Below, one piece after another: positions 1-9,669 of a stretch of 64,000 nt of DNA; position 1 is the stretch's first letter, and every line of letters begins with the position of its first letter. The notes below the pieces were generated by a model. That model saw only the letters and a program-made list of their open reading frames with translations, was not told the origin of the DNA and ran no database searches. The translations under genes and the position numbers were made by a program. Source of the stretch: Salinibacter sp. 10B (GTDB taxonomy: Bacteria; Bacteroidota; Rhodothermia; Rhodothermales; Salinibacteraceae); the NCBI RefSeq assembly GCF_002954405.1, contig NZ_MQWC01000004.1, positions 260,318-324,317 of the forward strand, written 5' to 3'.

Positions 1-469
1 GGTCATTCGAAAGCGCCAAAGTCGAGCTGAGAGCTCGTGTTGGAATATGGAAGAGGGGCTGGTTTGGAAGGGAGCGCGGTCTTTGAAGGGCATCCTGACA
101 CCTCCGCTAGGAATTGCGGATACGTGTGATCGGATATTTAAACCGATCTACTGGACAACGTACCGGTGTGACTATTTCGCTGAAGCCAAAAGGGGAGGCC
201 CTCCGGATCCTTATCCGAGGAAGACTGCGTCCCTAGAGACTGTTTTGGTTTCAACGGTGGCAGTTTATGCAGAGCGCGACGACTGCAGATTGTCGCGATC
301 CGACGGGGAGGTCCTCCAATCCCCGCGAAATTTCTCGTCGATTCTCAACCCGCTCAAAAATCAAAACAGTCTCCTAGAACTGAAATAATTTATTCAATTA
401 GAGTTCACCCCCTACAGCCCGGGTTCTTCCTCGCGAACGCGAAGCAGTCTTGACATTCGAGCCCGGAGG
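1..469. other. intergenic region upstream of the TolC-like gene
   Basis: I see no convincing gene here. An open frame at 47-388 has no family features and a composition unlike its neighbours. The stretch holds a perfect 6-bp inverted repeat around 147-167 (GATCGG / CCGATC with a 9-nt AT-rich loop) and an AT-rich patch near 350-405 that may contain the promoter of the next gene. No -10/-35 pair could be assigned with confidence. Confidence 0.5.
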
Positions 470-2125
470 GTGTTCACTAAGGTGAAGCAAAAAGTTCATT
501 TTCACGATCCGTATCGCGCCGTGATCTTCAGTCCTACTGCCGTCCGGCTATTTCCATTTCGCCTCCCGCTGGCAGGACTCCTGATAGCCCTTAGCGTTTG
601 GGGCGTAGGAGGAGCGCCGAAAGCGGTTGCACAGTCGGAGGAGAAGGTGGTTGATTTAACCCTGGACTCGGCCGTTCGGTTGGCGCTGTCCAACAGCTAC
701 CGCGTACGGCAACTCCGCATGAGCGTCAAGCAGAGCCAGAGCTGGCTGCAGGCCCGTCAAGCCCGGCTTCGGTCCAGCGCAGACCTTGAACTCAGCACCC
801 CCGAGATCCGGTCGGTCTCGACTCGCCAGTGGAATTCGGACCAGGGCCGGTACGAAATCGTGCGGGAGGACAGTCGCCGATGGGACATGAATTTTTCGGT
901 CCAGCAGCCCGTCATTCTGTTTGGCTATCCAACGAATGGCTACCTCTCCCTCAACAACAGCATGTACCGGTTGCAGCAGTTTACCAGTGAGGGGGGGAAT
1001 TTGCAGTACTACAATCGGTACTACGTTGAGTTGTCGCAGCCCTTTTTTCAGCCGAATGAGTTGAAGAACAATCTGGAAGAGGCCGAAATCAATCTCCAGC
1101 AGGAGAGACTGGACTTCCAGGACAATGTGGTCGACATCATCGACGACATCTCGGATGACTACTTCGAACTGTTTGAGTTGGCGTACGAGCGGGTTATTCA
1201 GCGTCGGCGGACCTCGGATCTTGAAACGGCCGTCCGGATTGCGGAGGAGGGGCCCCGTACCGGGATTGACTCGGTGGCATCCCAGCGCCTGAAGGTGGAG
1301 TTAGGCAATGCCCGGGAGCGGGTCAATCAACTGGAGAGCGAGTTTCGGCTTCAGTCGTCTCAGATGAAGCAGCAGCTCCGGTTGTCCGGAACCGATTCGC
1401 TTCACGTAGATCCGGAGCTCGACGTCAAGCCGGTGAATGTAGGGGTCGATCAAGCGGTGGAATACGGATACTCGCTCCGACCCCGGCTGCGTCGACTCAA
1501 GTTGAACCGTCGCGAAAACGAGCTTGCGCTTGCCAACACGAGGGGATGGAATTCTTTCCGGGCGGAGTTGGAAGCGACGTATGGGCTCGAGATGCGGAAT
1601 CGGAGCGTCGGGGCGCTCTGGAATCAGCCCGAAAATAGCTACTCAGTAGGGGTCAACATTTCGATTCCCATTTGGGATTGGGGGCGGCGGGAGTCTCAGA
1701 TCCAGGCGCGGCAGATTGGTCTCAAGAAGGCGCGACTTCGGATTGAAGAGGCGCGACGCGACATCCGCAACAACATTTCCAACGCGGTGCGGAGCCTCAA
1801 CGAATATCAGGATCGGGCACTGACGATGCAGCAGAATCTTTCGATGGCGGCCAACGTCAGCGAGACGAGCCTCAAGCGCTTTCAGTCTGGTGAAATCTCG
1901 GCCCTGGAGCTGATTCAGACGCTTAACAGCCAGACCGACACCGCCCAGAATTTGCTCGATGCCTACCTCGGCTACGAGCAGGCCCTGTTGGACCTGCTTG
2001 AATACACCTACTACGACTTTGAGAGTAAGGAGCCCATTTTCCGACGCTTCGACCTGGGCCGCTACGGGCCGTCGCCCGAAACGGTGAAAGACGCCTTGCA
2101 GCAGGCCGAAGCGGCCGCGGAGTAG
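470..2125 (+). CDS. TolC-family outer membrane efflux protein
   Basis: The product is an outer-membrane efflux channel of the TolC/OEP family, expected to form a trimeric beta-barrel with a long periplasmic helical tunnel that takes substrates from an inner-membrane pump and adaptor. The translation has a hydrophobic segment at about residues 33-48 and a likely signal cleavage after AVAQ (about residue 55). Two OEP repeats follow, rich in long heptad-like helices (LTLDSAVRLALSNSY at the start of the first; NISIPIWDWGRRESQIQ in the second). The length of 551 aa is usual. The start is uncertain: GTG 470 overlaps a GGAGGG, GTG 482 has that GGAGGG about 11 nt upstream, and GTG 521 would also leave a signal peptide. 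No pump or adaptor gene lies beside it, so the partner and substrate are unknown. It converges with glgB, leaving only 14 bp between the stop codons. Confidence 0.88.
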   Translation: MFTKVKQKVHFHDPYRAVIFSPTAVRLFPFRLPLAGLLIALSVWGVGGAPKAVAQSEEKVVDLTLDSAVRLALSNSYRVRQLRMSVKQSQSWLQARQARLRSSADLELSTPEIRSVSTRQWNSDQGRYEIVREDSRRWDMNFSVQQPVILFGYPTNGYLSLNNSMYRLQQFTSEGGNLQYYNRYYVELSQPFFQPNELKNNLEEAEINLQQERLDFQDNVVDIIDDISDDYFELFELAYERVIQRRRTSDLETAVRIAEEGPRTGIDSVASQRLKVELGNARERVNQLESEFRLQSSQMKQQLRLSGTDSLHVDPELDVKPVNVGVDQAVEYGYSLRPRLRRLKLNRRENELALANTRGWNSFRAELEATYGLEMRNRSVGALWNQPENSYSVGVNISIPIWDWGRRESQIQARQIGLKKARLRIEEARRDIRNNISNAVRSLNEYQDRALTMQQNLSMAANVSETSLKRFQSGEISALELIQTLNSQTDTAQNLLDAYLGYEQALLDLLEYTYYDFESKEPIFRRFDLGRYGPSPETVKDALQQAEAAAE

Positions 2126-2139
2126 GAGAGTGCACGGCG

Positions 2140-4011
2140 TCAGTCCGTCTGCGGCTCCAGGACGAGAGCCCCGAGCGGAGGGAGGGTCAGCTCCAGGGAG
2201 TGGGGCTGGCCGTGCTGTTCGAGATCCTCGGTATGGACGACGCCGTCGTTACCGACGTTGCTTCCCGCGTAGGCCTGGCTATCGCTGTTCAGTCGTTCCT
2301 GCCACGCGCCGGGAGTCGGCACCCCGATGCGGTAGTTCTCGCGGACGATGGGGGTTGCGTTCAGAATAAAGATGAGGGACTGTCCGCCTCCGATGCGCCG
2401 GTAGGTGAGCACGCTGTTTTCCCGATCGTCGTAAGAGATCCACTCGAAGCCGTCGTCCGCATCGTTCCAGAGCGCCGGATGACTGGTGTAGAGGTCGTTC
2501 AGATCACTCAGCCACTGCATGATGCCCTGGTGCAGGTCGTGGTCGGTAAGTTCCCATTCGAGCTCCTGGTCGTGATTCCATTCATGGTGTTGACCAAACT
2601 CGGCCCCCATGAAGAGGAGCTTTTTGCCGGGATGACCGAACTGGTGGGCGTAGAGTAGTCGCAGATTTGCCGCTTTCTGCCAGTTGTCGCCCGGCATTTT
2701 CCCCCAGAGTGAATTTTTTCCGTGAACGACTTCGTCGTGGGAAAGGGGAAGCGCGTACTGCTCAGAGAAGGCCCAGCTAAGGGTCCAGGTCAGGTCGCCA
2801 TGGTGGTACTTCCGATGCACGGGTTCCTTGCTCACGTATTCGAGCGTATCGTGCATCCAGCCCATATTCCACTTGTAGAGGAAGCCGAGGCCCCCGTGCT
2901 CGGTCGGGGTCGTGACGCCGGGCCAGGCGGTGGACTCTTCTGCCAACATGAGGGCTTCGGGATATTCCTCATAGACATGTTCATTGGTATCCTGGAGTAG
3001 ACTGATGGCCTCCAGGTTTTCGCGTCCCCCATGCTCATTCGGCGACCAGTCGCCTTCTCGGGAGTAGTCGCGGTACAGCATGGACGCGACGGCATCCACG
3101 CGAAGCCCATCCACGTGGTATTTGTCCATCCAGAAGAGGGCGTTGGAGATGAGAAAGTTGCGTACCCCATTTTTGCCGAAGTCAAACACCCGGGTGCCCC
3201 AGTCCGGGTGATGGCGCATGAGGGGATCCTCGTATTCGAAGAGGTGAGACCCGTCGAAGTAGGTGAGACCCTGAGGGTCGGTGGCAAAGTGGCCGGGAAC
3301 CCAGTCCATGATGACCCCGATGTCCCGTTGGTGCAGATAGTCGATGAGGTACATCAGGTCCTGCGGAGAACCGTAGCGGAAGGTGGGGGCGTAGTAGCCC
3401 AGAATCTGGTATCCCCACGAGCCATAGTACGGATGCTCGGCAAGGGGGAGAAACTCGACGTGGGTGAAACCGAGATTTTCGACGTGGTCGGCGAGGGGCT
3501 CGGCAATCTCTCGGTAACTGAGGGATTCTCCGTGGGTTTTGTGACGCCAGGAGCCGAGGTGCACCTCATAGATGGAGAGCGGCTCCTGCAGGCCGCTAGG
3601 GCCGTGCCGCGTATTCATCCACTCCCGGTCGTGCCAGTCGTAGGCGTCCAGGTCGCGGATGATGGCAGACAGCCCTTCGTACGTATTTTGGGCCGGAGCC
3701 TCCATTTGGAAGGCGTAGGGATCGGTTCGGTCGAACCACTCCCCGTTGGCCTTGAGGTGGTATTTGTATTTCTGGCCGGGCTTGGCCCCGCGCACGTATC
3801 CTTCCCACAGGCCTCCCTCCCGGCGGTCGAGCACCGCTTCACCATTGGTCCAGTTATTGAAGTCCCCCATCACCTCCACCCGTTCAGCGTTAGGGGCCCA
3901 GACAGCAAACCAGGTGCCCTGTTGGTTTGGATGAGCGCCCAAGCGCTCGTAGCTGTGGGTGTGTGTGCCTTCCTTCCAGTAGTAAATGTCGTCGTCCGAG
4001 AGGTGCGGCAT
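2140..4011 (-). CDS. glgB: 1,4-alpha-glucan branching enzyme GlgB
   Basis: GlgB cuts an alpha-1,4-glucan chain and re-attaches it through an alpha-1,6 bond, which makes the branch points of glycogen. The 623-aa product has an N-terminal CBM48-like beta domain (about residues 20-110), a GH13 barrel (about 150-500) and a C-terminal beta domain. All four GH13 signature regions are visible: MDWVPGHF (about 235-242), DGLRVDA with nucleophile D306, LMLAEES with the acid E358/E359, and [11 protein letters not shown] with D426. It lacks the long extra N-terminal domain of the E. coli type, so it is the shorter form of the family. It is the last gene of the minus-strand run glgE, treS-mak, glgB, 127 bp downstream of the fusion gene. 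In the GlgE route it branches the linear chains that GlgE extends. Confidence 0.96.
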   Translation of the reverse strand: MPHLSDDDIYYWKEGTHTHSYERLGAHPNQQGTWFAVWAPNAERVEVMGDFNNWTNGEAVLDRREGGLWEGYVRGAKPGQKYKYHLKANGEWFDRTDPYAFQMEAPAQNTYEGLSAIIRDLDAYDWHDREWMNTRHGPSGLQEPLSIYEVHLGSWRHKTHGESLSYREIAEPLADHVENLGFTHVEFLPLAEHPYYGSWGYQILGYYAPTFRYGSPQDLMYLIDYLHQRDIGVIMDWVPGHFATDPQGLTYFDGSHLFEYEDPLMRHHPDWGTRVFDFGKNGVRNFLISNALFWMDKYHVDGLRVDAVASMLYRDYSREGDWSPNEHGGRENLEAISLLQDTNEHVYEEYPEALMLAEESTAWPGVTTPTEHGGLGFLYKWNMGWMHDTLEYVSKEPVHRKYHHGDLTWTLSWAFSEQYALPLSHDEVVHGKNSLWGKMPGDNWQKAANLRLLYAHQFGHPGKKLLFMGAEFGQHHEWNHDQELEWELTDHDLHQGIMQWLSDLNDLYTSHPALWNDADDGFEWISYDDRENSVLTYRRIGGGQSLIFILNATPIVRENYRIGVPTPGAWQERLNSDSQAYAGSNVGNDGVVHTEDLEQHGQPHSLELTLPPLGALVLEPQTD

Positions 4012-4070
4012 AGGGGAACAGCCTTGCGAAGGTCAGAAAAATCGAGTGCGAGAATAATCGGGGGGAGGGA

Positions 4071-4145
4071 GGTCGTAATGCGTGATACGTGATGAGGGAG
4101 ATCCCGCCTGGGGGCGGTCACGAATCCCGTGTCACGAATCACGAC
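4071..4145. repeat. short direct and inverted CGTGAT/CACGAAT repeats
   Basis: GTCACGAATC occurs twice with a 14-bp period (4117-4126 and 4131-4140). Next to it are two CGTGAT units (about 4080-4093) in the opposite sense. The cluster lies between treS-mak and glgB and runs into the stop codon of the fusion gene. It is too short to be a mobile element. It could be slippage-derived filler or a small regulatory hairpin in the mRNA. Confidence 0.5.
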
Positions 4146-7100
4146 TGCAGGTCGACCGGTGCAGGATCGTCGGACTGGAGCAGGCGGCGGAGCCCGTGAA
4201 GCGGGAGCCACGCCCAGTCGGGCCGGTGATTGAGTTCGTAACGGACTTCGTAGATGGCTTTCTGGAAGAGGTAGGCCCAGAGGAACGAGTGGCGGTCGGA
4301 GGCGGGGGGGAGGAAGGCGGCGTCCCCGCTCGTGTCGGTGTAGGCATTCACGAAAGTGATTTCGGACCAGCGTTGCAGGGCATTGATCCAGGGAAAATAT
4401 TCGTCGTCAGTATCGGTGTGTTGGTTCCAGGCCATGAGTAAGGCATACTCCAGCGACCGAATCATTCCGGCTACATCCCGAAGCACATTGTCGGGCCGAC
4501 GGCGCTGATCGAGTGGTCGAGCGGGTTCACCCTCGAAGTCAAGGATGTGGAAGTCGCCTTCCGCACGCAGGAGCTGCCCGAGGTGATAGTCGCCGTGGAT
4601 CCGGATGCGTTTGTGGGCGCCGTGTACGGACTGAAGCTCCTGAAGGCGTTCCTCGGCACCTTCCCACGCCGCCTCGGAGGGAGGGGCGGTCTCGTCAATG
4701 GTATCGCTATGCCGGGCAAGGAGGGCTCGGGTTTCGTCGAGTTCCTTGGACAACTGCTGGGCAAGAACGGCACCGGCATTTGAAGGAGCGTCTACAGGAG
4801 CGAGTCCCTCAGCATCGGCCTGGGCAAGTGCGTGGTGCATTTCCGCCGTACGAACGCCCAGGACGCGGGATAAGGAGATCATTTCGGGGGCAACCTCTTC
4901 GAGCCACACCGGCACGGGGACGTCCCGTTGCTCCGCGGATTGCCACTCCTCAATAATCTTGGAAGGGGAGCTTGTGCGGGCCTGTTCGTGCGGGAACGGC
5001 GATTTTTCGACGCGATCGAGGAAGCGAGTCGTACACGAGAGGGCGTAGTTCCATCCATCCGTCTCCACCGGCAGGGCCTCTTGCAGCACACCCAAGGTGT
5101 AATGCCGTTGGGCACGCCGAAAGTCGATGGTCCCGTGGAGCCGGGGGGCAAAGTTGAACCCAACCTTTGTAAGGTGGTCCAGCAGTTCCTTTTCCGGGTT
5201 GGGGCCTTGTTCAAGGCGGCGGTAGATTTTGACGAAGTAGTCGTCGTTCACGAGGGCCGAGGTATTGCTTTGTTCCCCAGTGAGGAGCTCAATCTTTTCC
5301 GGATGGTCTCCTTTCGCCTCAGCCGAAGGTTCAGCCTTATAGACGCCCTTTAGGGAGCGTCCTTTGCTTCCCCCTTGCCACCACTCAAAGAGGGTGGCCC
5401 AAAACTCCTCGTTGATGGTGGCGTCGTACACGAGCCGTCGTTCACCGGTCCCGTTAATTTCGAGCCAGGCGAGGGCTTTGTTCGGGGTCTCGTCGAGAAT
5501 GTGGTCGGCCGTTTCTGAGGAGGCGGCCATGAGGGGCAGGGTATAGAAGGCGTCGGCGTCGTCCAGAGTGACGTGGAGGACGGAGAGGTACACCACCGGA
5601 TCGGCATTCAGGCGCACCGCATCCTCGATGACGACATCCTCAATCGTTTCGCCCTTCTCGCCGAACCAGCGTTGTTCGACGATATAGTCGGGCAGGAGCG
5701 ATTCAAGCTGCTCCGGGCCGCGGTCGTGTGCCATGGTCGGGACCAGAAGGTTCTGGAGGCCTTCGGCAACCGGCAGCACGGGGAGGGTCTGACCGTCGGG
5801 ACCCGACGTTGCTACGCGAACGTCCCGATACGCGTCGCGCCCCCGTTGGATCTCGTCTTTCGGGACGAGTTTGAACCAGTAAAAGTGGTGGGGGCCAATC
5901 GTAAGATGGTAGTCCTCATCCGCAATGGGCGGGAAAGCCGTTTGCCCGAAGAGCTCGACGGGGGCCAGGCCTTGCAGATCGTCCTGAGGGGGCACGTGGA
6001 CGGACTGGACGAACCGAGAGAGGTTGACCACCACAAGAATCTTTTCGCCCTGGTATTCCCGCGTGAATGCGAGAATGGACTGGTTTTCGACGGGGAGGAG
6101 CTCCAGTGAGCCCCGGCCGAAGATCTTCTTGTGCTGCTGGCGCAGGGCAATGAGCCGGCGCGTGAAGTGGAGGAGGGAGTGCGGGTCTTCTTCCGCATTC
6201 TCAACATTGACAAATTCATAGCTGTACTGGCCCCGATTGATGGGGGGCATAAACAGCTTATGATGGGGGGCTCGGGAGAACCCGCCGTTCTTGTCGGGGC
6301 TCCACTGCATCGGGGTGCGCACTCCATTTCGATCGCCAAGGAACGGGTCGTCCCCCATCCCGATCTCGTCGCCGTAGTAGATGATGGGGCTTCCCTTTAG
6401 GCTGAAGAGGAGAGCATTCATCAGCTCAATGCGGCGTCGCTCGCCCCCAAGGAGCGGCGCCAGGCGCCGCCGGATGCCCACATTGATGCGGAAGCGGTCG
6501 TCCGCCGCGTACTCGTGGTACATGTAGTCCCGCTCCTCATCGGTCACCATTTCGAGCGTGAGCTCGTCGTGATTGCGGAGGAAGAGGGCCCATTGGGCAT
6601 CGTCGGGAATGCCGTTCGTAAGGTCTAGCATTTCCACGAGGGGCCGCCGGTTTTCACGGCGGAGGGCCATGTACATGCGGGGCATGATGGGGAAGTTGAA
6701 CGCCATCTGCACCCCCGTGCTGTTGCCCTCAGCATCTTCTCCGAAATAGGGAAGCGTGTCTTCGGGCCACTGGTTGGCCTCGCCCAGGAGAACCTTGCCG
6801 GGTCCATACCGCTCCTCTACCGCTGCCCGGAGTTCCTTGACGTAGGCAATAGTTTCCGGGAGGTTTTCGCTGGTGGTGCCTTCCCGCTCATACAGATAGG
6901 GGACAGCGTCAAGCCGGAGGCCGTCGACTCCCATGTCGAGCCAGAAGAACATGACCTCCTTCATTTTTTCCCGAACCTCCGGGTTGTCGTAGTTGAGGTC
7001 GGGCTGGTGAGAAAAGAAGCGATGCCAGTAGTACTTCTGCGCCTTCTGATCCCACTCCCAATTCGAGTCCTCGGTATCGGTGAAGATGATGCGGACATCC

Positions 7101-7522
7101 TCGTATTTTTCGTCCGTCTCGCTCCAGACGTACCAGTCGTGCTTGTCAGAGTCTGGATCGCGGGCTTCTTGAAACCACGGGTGTTGGTCGGAGGTGTGGT
7201 TCAGTACAAGCTCCGTAATGACGCGCATGCCTCGGGCGTGGGCCTCGTCGAGAAAGGCCTGAAAGTCGTCGAGGTCGCCATGGACGGGGAGGACCTTAAA
7301 GTAGTCGGCCGTATCGTAGCCGTCGTCTTTCAGGGGGCTCTCGAGAAAGGGGAGGAGCCAGAGGGTATTCACGCCCAGCGAATCGAGATACGGAAGCTTC
7401 TCGCGGAGGCCCTGGAAGTCGCCGTAGCCGTCATCATTGGAGTCGTAAAACGAGCGGACGTGGAGCTCGTAGATGACGGCGTCTTTGTACCAGAGGGGAT
7501 CCGAGAGGAAGTCGTCGGGCAT
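4139..7522 (-). CDS. treS: trehalose synthase / maltokinase fusion (TreS-Mak)
   Basis: This 1127-aa bifunctional enzyme covers two steps of the GlgE route: interconversion of trehalose and maltose by the TreS half, and ATP-dependent phosphorylation of maltose to maltose-1-phosphate by the maltokinase (Mak/Pep2) half. Residues about 1-560 are a GH13 barrel with ELVLNHTSDQHPW, DGLRLDAVPYLY (nucleophile D205), LLGEANQWPED (E248) and FLRNHDELT (D319). Residues about 660-1127 are an aminoglycoside-phosphotransferase-like kinase with a nucleotide-binding stretch (LLTGEQSNTSA), the catalytic-loop motif HGDYHLGQ (about 976) and the metal-binding ILDFEGEP. The open frame extends upstream to 7747, but the ATG at 7522 gives the usual MPDDFLSDPLWYKDAVIYE beginning and avoids overlap with glgE. 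No Shine-Dalgarno is seen. Fusions of these two activities are known in other bacteria. Confidence 0.95.
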   Translation of the reverse strand: MPDDFLSDPLWYKDAVIYELHVRSFYDSNDDGYGDFQGLREKLPYLDSLGVNTLWLLPFLESPLKDDGYDTADYFKVLPVHGDLDDFQAFLDEAHARGMRVITELVLNHTSDQHPWFQEARDPDSDKHDWYVWSETDEKYEDVRIIFTDTEDSNWEWDQKAQKYYWHRFFSHQPDLNYDNPEVREKMKEVMFFWLDMGVDGLRLDAVPYLYEREGTTSENLPETIAYVKELRAAVEERYGPGKVLLGEANQWPEDTLPYFGEDAEGNSTGVQMAFNFPIMPRMYMALRRENRRPLVEMLDLTNGIPDDAQWALFLRNHDELTLEMVTDEERDYMYHEYAADDRFRINVGIRRRLAPLLGGERRRIELMNALLFSLKGSPIIYYGDEIGMGDDPFLGDRNGVRTPMQWSPDKNGGFSRAPHHKLFMPPINRGQYSYEFVNVENAEEDPHSLLHFTRRLIALRQQHKKIFGRGSLELLPVENQSILAFTREYQGEKILVVVNLSRFVQSVHVPPQDDLQGLAPVELFGQTAFPPIADEDYHLTIGPHHFYWFKLVPKDEIQRGRDAYRDVRVATSGPDGQTLPVLPVAEGLQNLLVPTMAHDRGPEQLESLLPDYIVEQRWFGEKGETIEDVVIEDAVRLNADPVVYLSVLHVTLDDADAFYTLPLMAASSETADHILDETPNKALAWLEINGTGERRLVYDATINEEFWATLFEWWQGGSKGRSLKGVYKAEPSAEAKGDHPEKIELLTGEQSNTSALVNDDYFVKIYRRLEQGPNPEKELLDHLTKVGFNFAPRLHGTIDFRRAQRHYTLGVLQEALPVETDGWNYALSCTTRFLDRVEKSPFPHEQARTSSPSKIIEEWQSAEQRDVPVPVWLEEVAPEMISLSRVLGVRTAEMHHALAQADAEGLAPVDAPSNAGAVLAQQLSKELDETRALLARHSDTIDETAPPSEAAWEGAEERLQELQSVHGAHKRIRIHGDYHLGQLLRAEGDFHILDFEGEPARPLDQRRRPDNVLRDVAGMIRSLEYALLMAWNQHTDTDDEYFPWINALQRWSEITFVNAYTDTSGDAAFLPPASDRHSFLWAYLFQKAIYEVRYELNHRPDWAWLPLHGLRRLLQSDDPAPVDLQS

Positions 7523-7623
7523 GCAGTACTGCGTTTGAAGGTTGGTGGTGTGAAAGTTGAAAGCTGGAAGGGGAAACCCAGAAACGACCCTTCGAACCTG
7601 TCGCCTGCCGGCATTCTGATGAG

Positions 7624-9669
7624 TCAGGCGTGGACCAAGCGATCGTAGACGGGATGCGACGTTTCGTTCGACACGTCGCGCTCGATCCGGAAAATGTGCG
7701 CGGGGGCATCTGGCGTGAGTCGAAGGAAGTGGTGCGATCCTCGCCACGTGTAGCGGGCGTCCTGTAGGAGGTCGTGCACGGGGAAAGCGTCGTGCACGGG
7801 GAGGCCCAGTTCATTATTCGGCAGGACGAGTTGTCCCTCCTGGGCGTGGTGCGGGTCGAGGGTGGAGACCACCAGCACGAGGTTGGTGCCTGCAGATTTA
7901 CTGTAGGCAATAATTTCCGGGTTCTGAGTGTCGTGAAAGCGAATATTGCGCATCTGCTGCAGTGCCGGATTCTCCTCGCGGATCCGGTTTACGCGGCTTA
8001 TGAAGGGTTGCAGCGAGGTGGGATCGTCCCAGTCCCAGCTCCGAATCTCGTATTTTTCGTTTTGCGCATACTCCTCGCGATCGGGATGTTGTTCATTGAA
8101 CACGTGCTCGAACGGGGGACCGTACACGCCGTAGGTGCTCGACATGGTCGCGGCGAGGACAAAGCGGATTTTGTGTGCCGGGCGGCCGCCGTGCACCAGG
8201 TCGTCGTGCAAAATGTCGGGCGTGTTGGGCCAGAAATTCGGCCGGAAGTATTCAGCCACCTCCGTTTGAAAGAGCTCGCGCCCGTACTCCATCAACTCTT
8301 CCGACGAGTTGCGCCAGGTGAAGTAAGTATAGGAGTTGTTGAAGCCAAGCTTGGCGAGGCTATACATGGTTTTGGGGCGTGTGAACGCCTCCGAGAGAAC
8401 GATCAACTCGGGCGTATCCTTCCGAAGCTCTCGGAGGCACCACTGCCAAAAGGCAAAGGGTTTCGTGTGGGGGTTGTCAACGCGGAAGGTGGTGACGCCA
8501 TGCTCGATCCAGTGCTCGAAGATGCTTTTCAGTTCGTGCCAGAGGGCAGGCCAGTCCTCATTCTCGAAGTTGATCGGGTGGACGTCCTGGTACTTCTTTG
8601 GGGGATTCTCAGCGTACCGGATGGTGCCGTCGGGCCGATGGTAAAACCACTCCGGATGGTCTTCGACGTAGGGGTGATCGGGCGAAGTTTGGAAGGCGAT
8701 GTCGAGGGCGACTTCCAGCCCGAGTTCATTGGCGCGGTCGACGAAGCGGTCGAAGGCCTCGATGCCTCCGAGCTTCGGATGAACGCTCTTGTGTCCGCCC
8801 TTTGATCCGTCCTCCAGGAATCCACCGATGGCCCAGGGGCTGCCCGGATCGCCAGGTTCGGCCTCCGGTGCATTGTCTTTGCCCTTTCGGTTTGTTTCGC
8901 CGATGGGGTGGATGGGAGGGAGGTAGACGATGTCGAAGCCCATCTCTTTGATGCGGGGCAGCCGCTCGGCCGCCTCGTCGAGGGTCGCGTGCTCCCCGGG
9001 CGAATCGCCGGCGGATCGGGGAAAGAATTCGTACCAGGCCCCGAAGCGGGCCAGTTCGGGATCGGCCAGCACCTCGTGCGTGGCGCTGGTCGTTTGCTGG
9101 TCGTGCGGCGCATGGCGGCGCACTAGTTCCGCAATCTCATCACCGAGGGCCGCCTGCTCGTTGCCGTTTTCGAATGCTTCAATGTGGGCCTCCAACAATT
9201 CCTCATCCTCTTTCGGGGCATTCTCGGCAGCCTGAGCCAGAAGATCCGCCCCGGCCTTGAGTTCACTCTCGATTTCCGAATCCGGCTCTCCTCCCTCTAC
9301 CCGACGCCGGAACTGGTCCTGCCAGGTGGCAAAGCGATTAATCCACGCCCGGATGCGGTAGAAGTACCGACCCACGTCCGAGATCTCGAAGGCCCCGACG
9401 AATTCGTCGTTGCCCGTTGAGGACATGCGGGACACGTGCTCTGCACTCTCATCCTCGTGTCGGTGCACGAGTTCGACCGCAAGGGCTTCGTGGCTGTCCA
9501 CAATGACGCCGGCCGTGACCTCGACATGCTCTCCGACGGCACGCTTAATGGGCCAGCGACCACCGTCGATGGTAGGGTGCACGGAGGTAATGACCACGCG
9601 GGACCAGGATTTTGGCAGGTCCGACGTGCGAGTGGAAGCCGCGGCGGAAGAAGACTGAGAAGAACTCAT
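7624..9669 (-). CDS. glgE: alpha-1,4-glucan:maltose-1-phosphate maltosyltransferase GlgE
   Basis: GlgE transfers maltosyl units from alpha-maltose-1-phosphate to the non-reducing end of an alpha-1,4-glucan. The 681-aa product has an N-terminal beta domain (about 20-115), a helical insertion (about 115-200) and a GH13_3 catalytic barrel. Family marks include DIAFQTSPDHPYV, the stretch RPDGTIRYAENPPKKYQDV, GVTTFRVDNPHTKP with nucleophile D398, VLSEAFTRP with acid E427, and ATMSSTYGVYGPPFE. It is the first gene of the minus-strand run, 101 bp before treS-mak, and faces glgX across a 540-bp divergent region that should hold both promoters. With TreS-Mak and GlgB downstream, the order follows the pathway except that the maltosyltransferase comes first. 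The product is expected in the cytoplasm. Confidence 0.96.
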   Translation of the reverse strand: MSSSQSSSAAASTRTSDLPKSWSRVVITSVHPTIDGGRWPIKRAVGEHVEVTAGVIVDSHEALAVELVHRHEDESAEHVSRMSSTGNDEFVGAFEISDVGRYFYRIRAWINRFATWQDQFRRRVEGGEPDSEIESELKAGADLLAQAAENAPKEDEELLEAHIEAFENGNEQAALGDEIAELVRRHAPHDQQTTSATHEVLADPELARFGAWYEFFPRSAGDSPGEHATLDEAAERLPRIKEMGFDIVYLPPIHPIGETNRKGKDNAPEAEPGDPGSPWAIGGFLEDGSKGGHKSVHPKLGGIEAFDRFVDRANELGLEVALDIAFQTSPDHPYVEDHPEWFYHRPDGTIRYAENPPKKYQDVHPINFENEDWPALWHELKSIFEHWIEHGVTTFRVDNPHTKPFAFWQWCLRELRKDTPELIVLSEAFTRPKTMYSLAKLGFNNSYTYFTWRNSSEELMEYGRELFQTEVAEYFRPNFWPNTPDILHDDLVHGGRPAHKIRFVLAATMSSTYGVYGPPFEHVFNEQHPDREEYAQNEKYEIRSWDWDDPTSLQPFISRVNRIREENPALQQMRNIRFHDTQNPEIIAYSKSAGTNLVLVVSTLDPHHAQEGQLVLPNNELGLPVHDAFPVHDLLQDARYTWRGSHHFLRLTPDAPAHIFRIERDVSNETSHPVYDRLVHA

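Noticed and set aside
47-388. A 113-codon plus-strand open frame at the window start
   Set aside because: Its composition is unlike real neighbours (not acidic, many Arg/Pro/Ser), it has no ribosome site and no recognisable domain.
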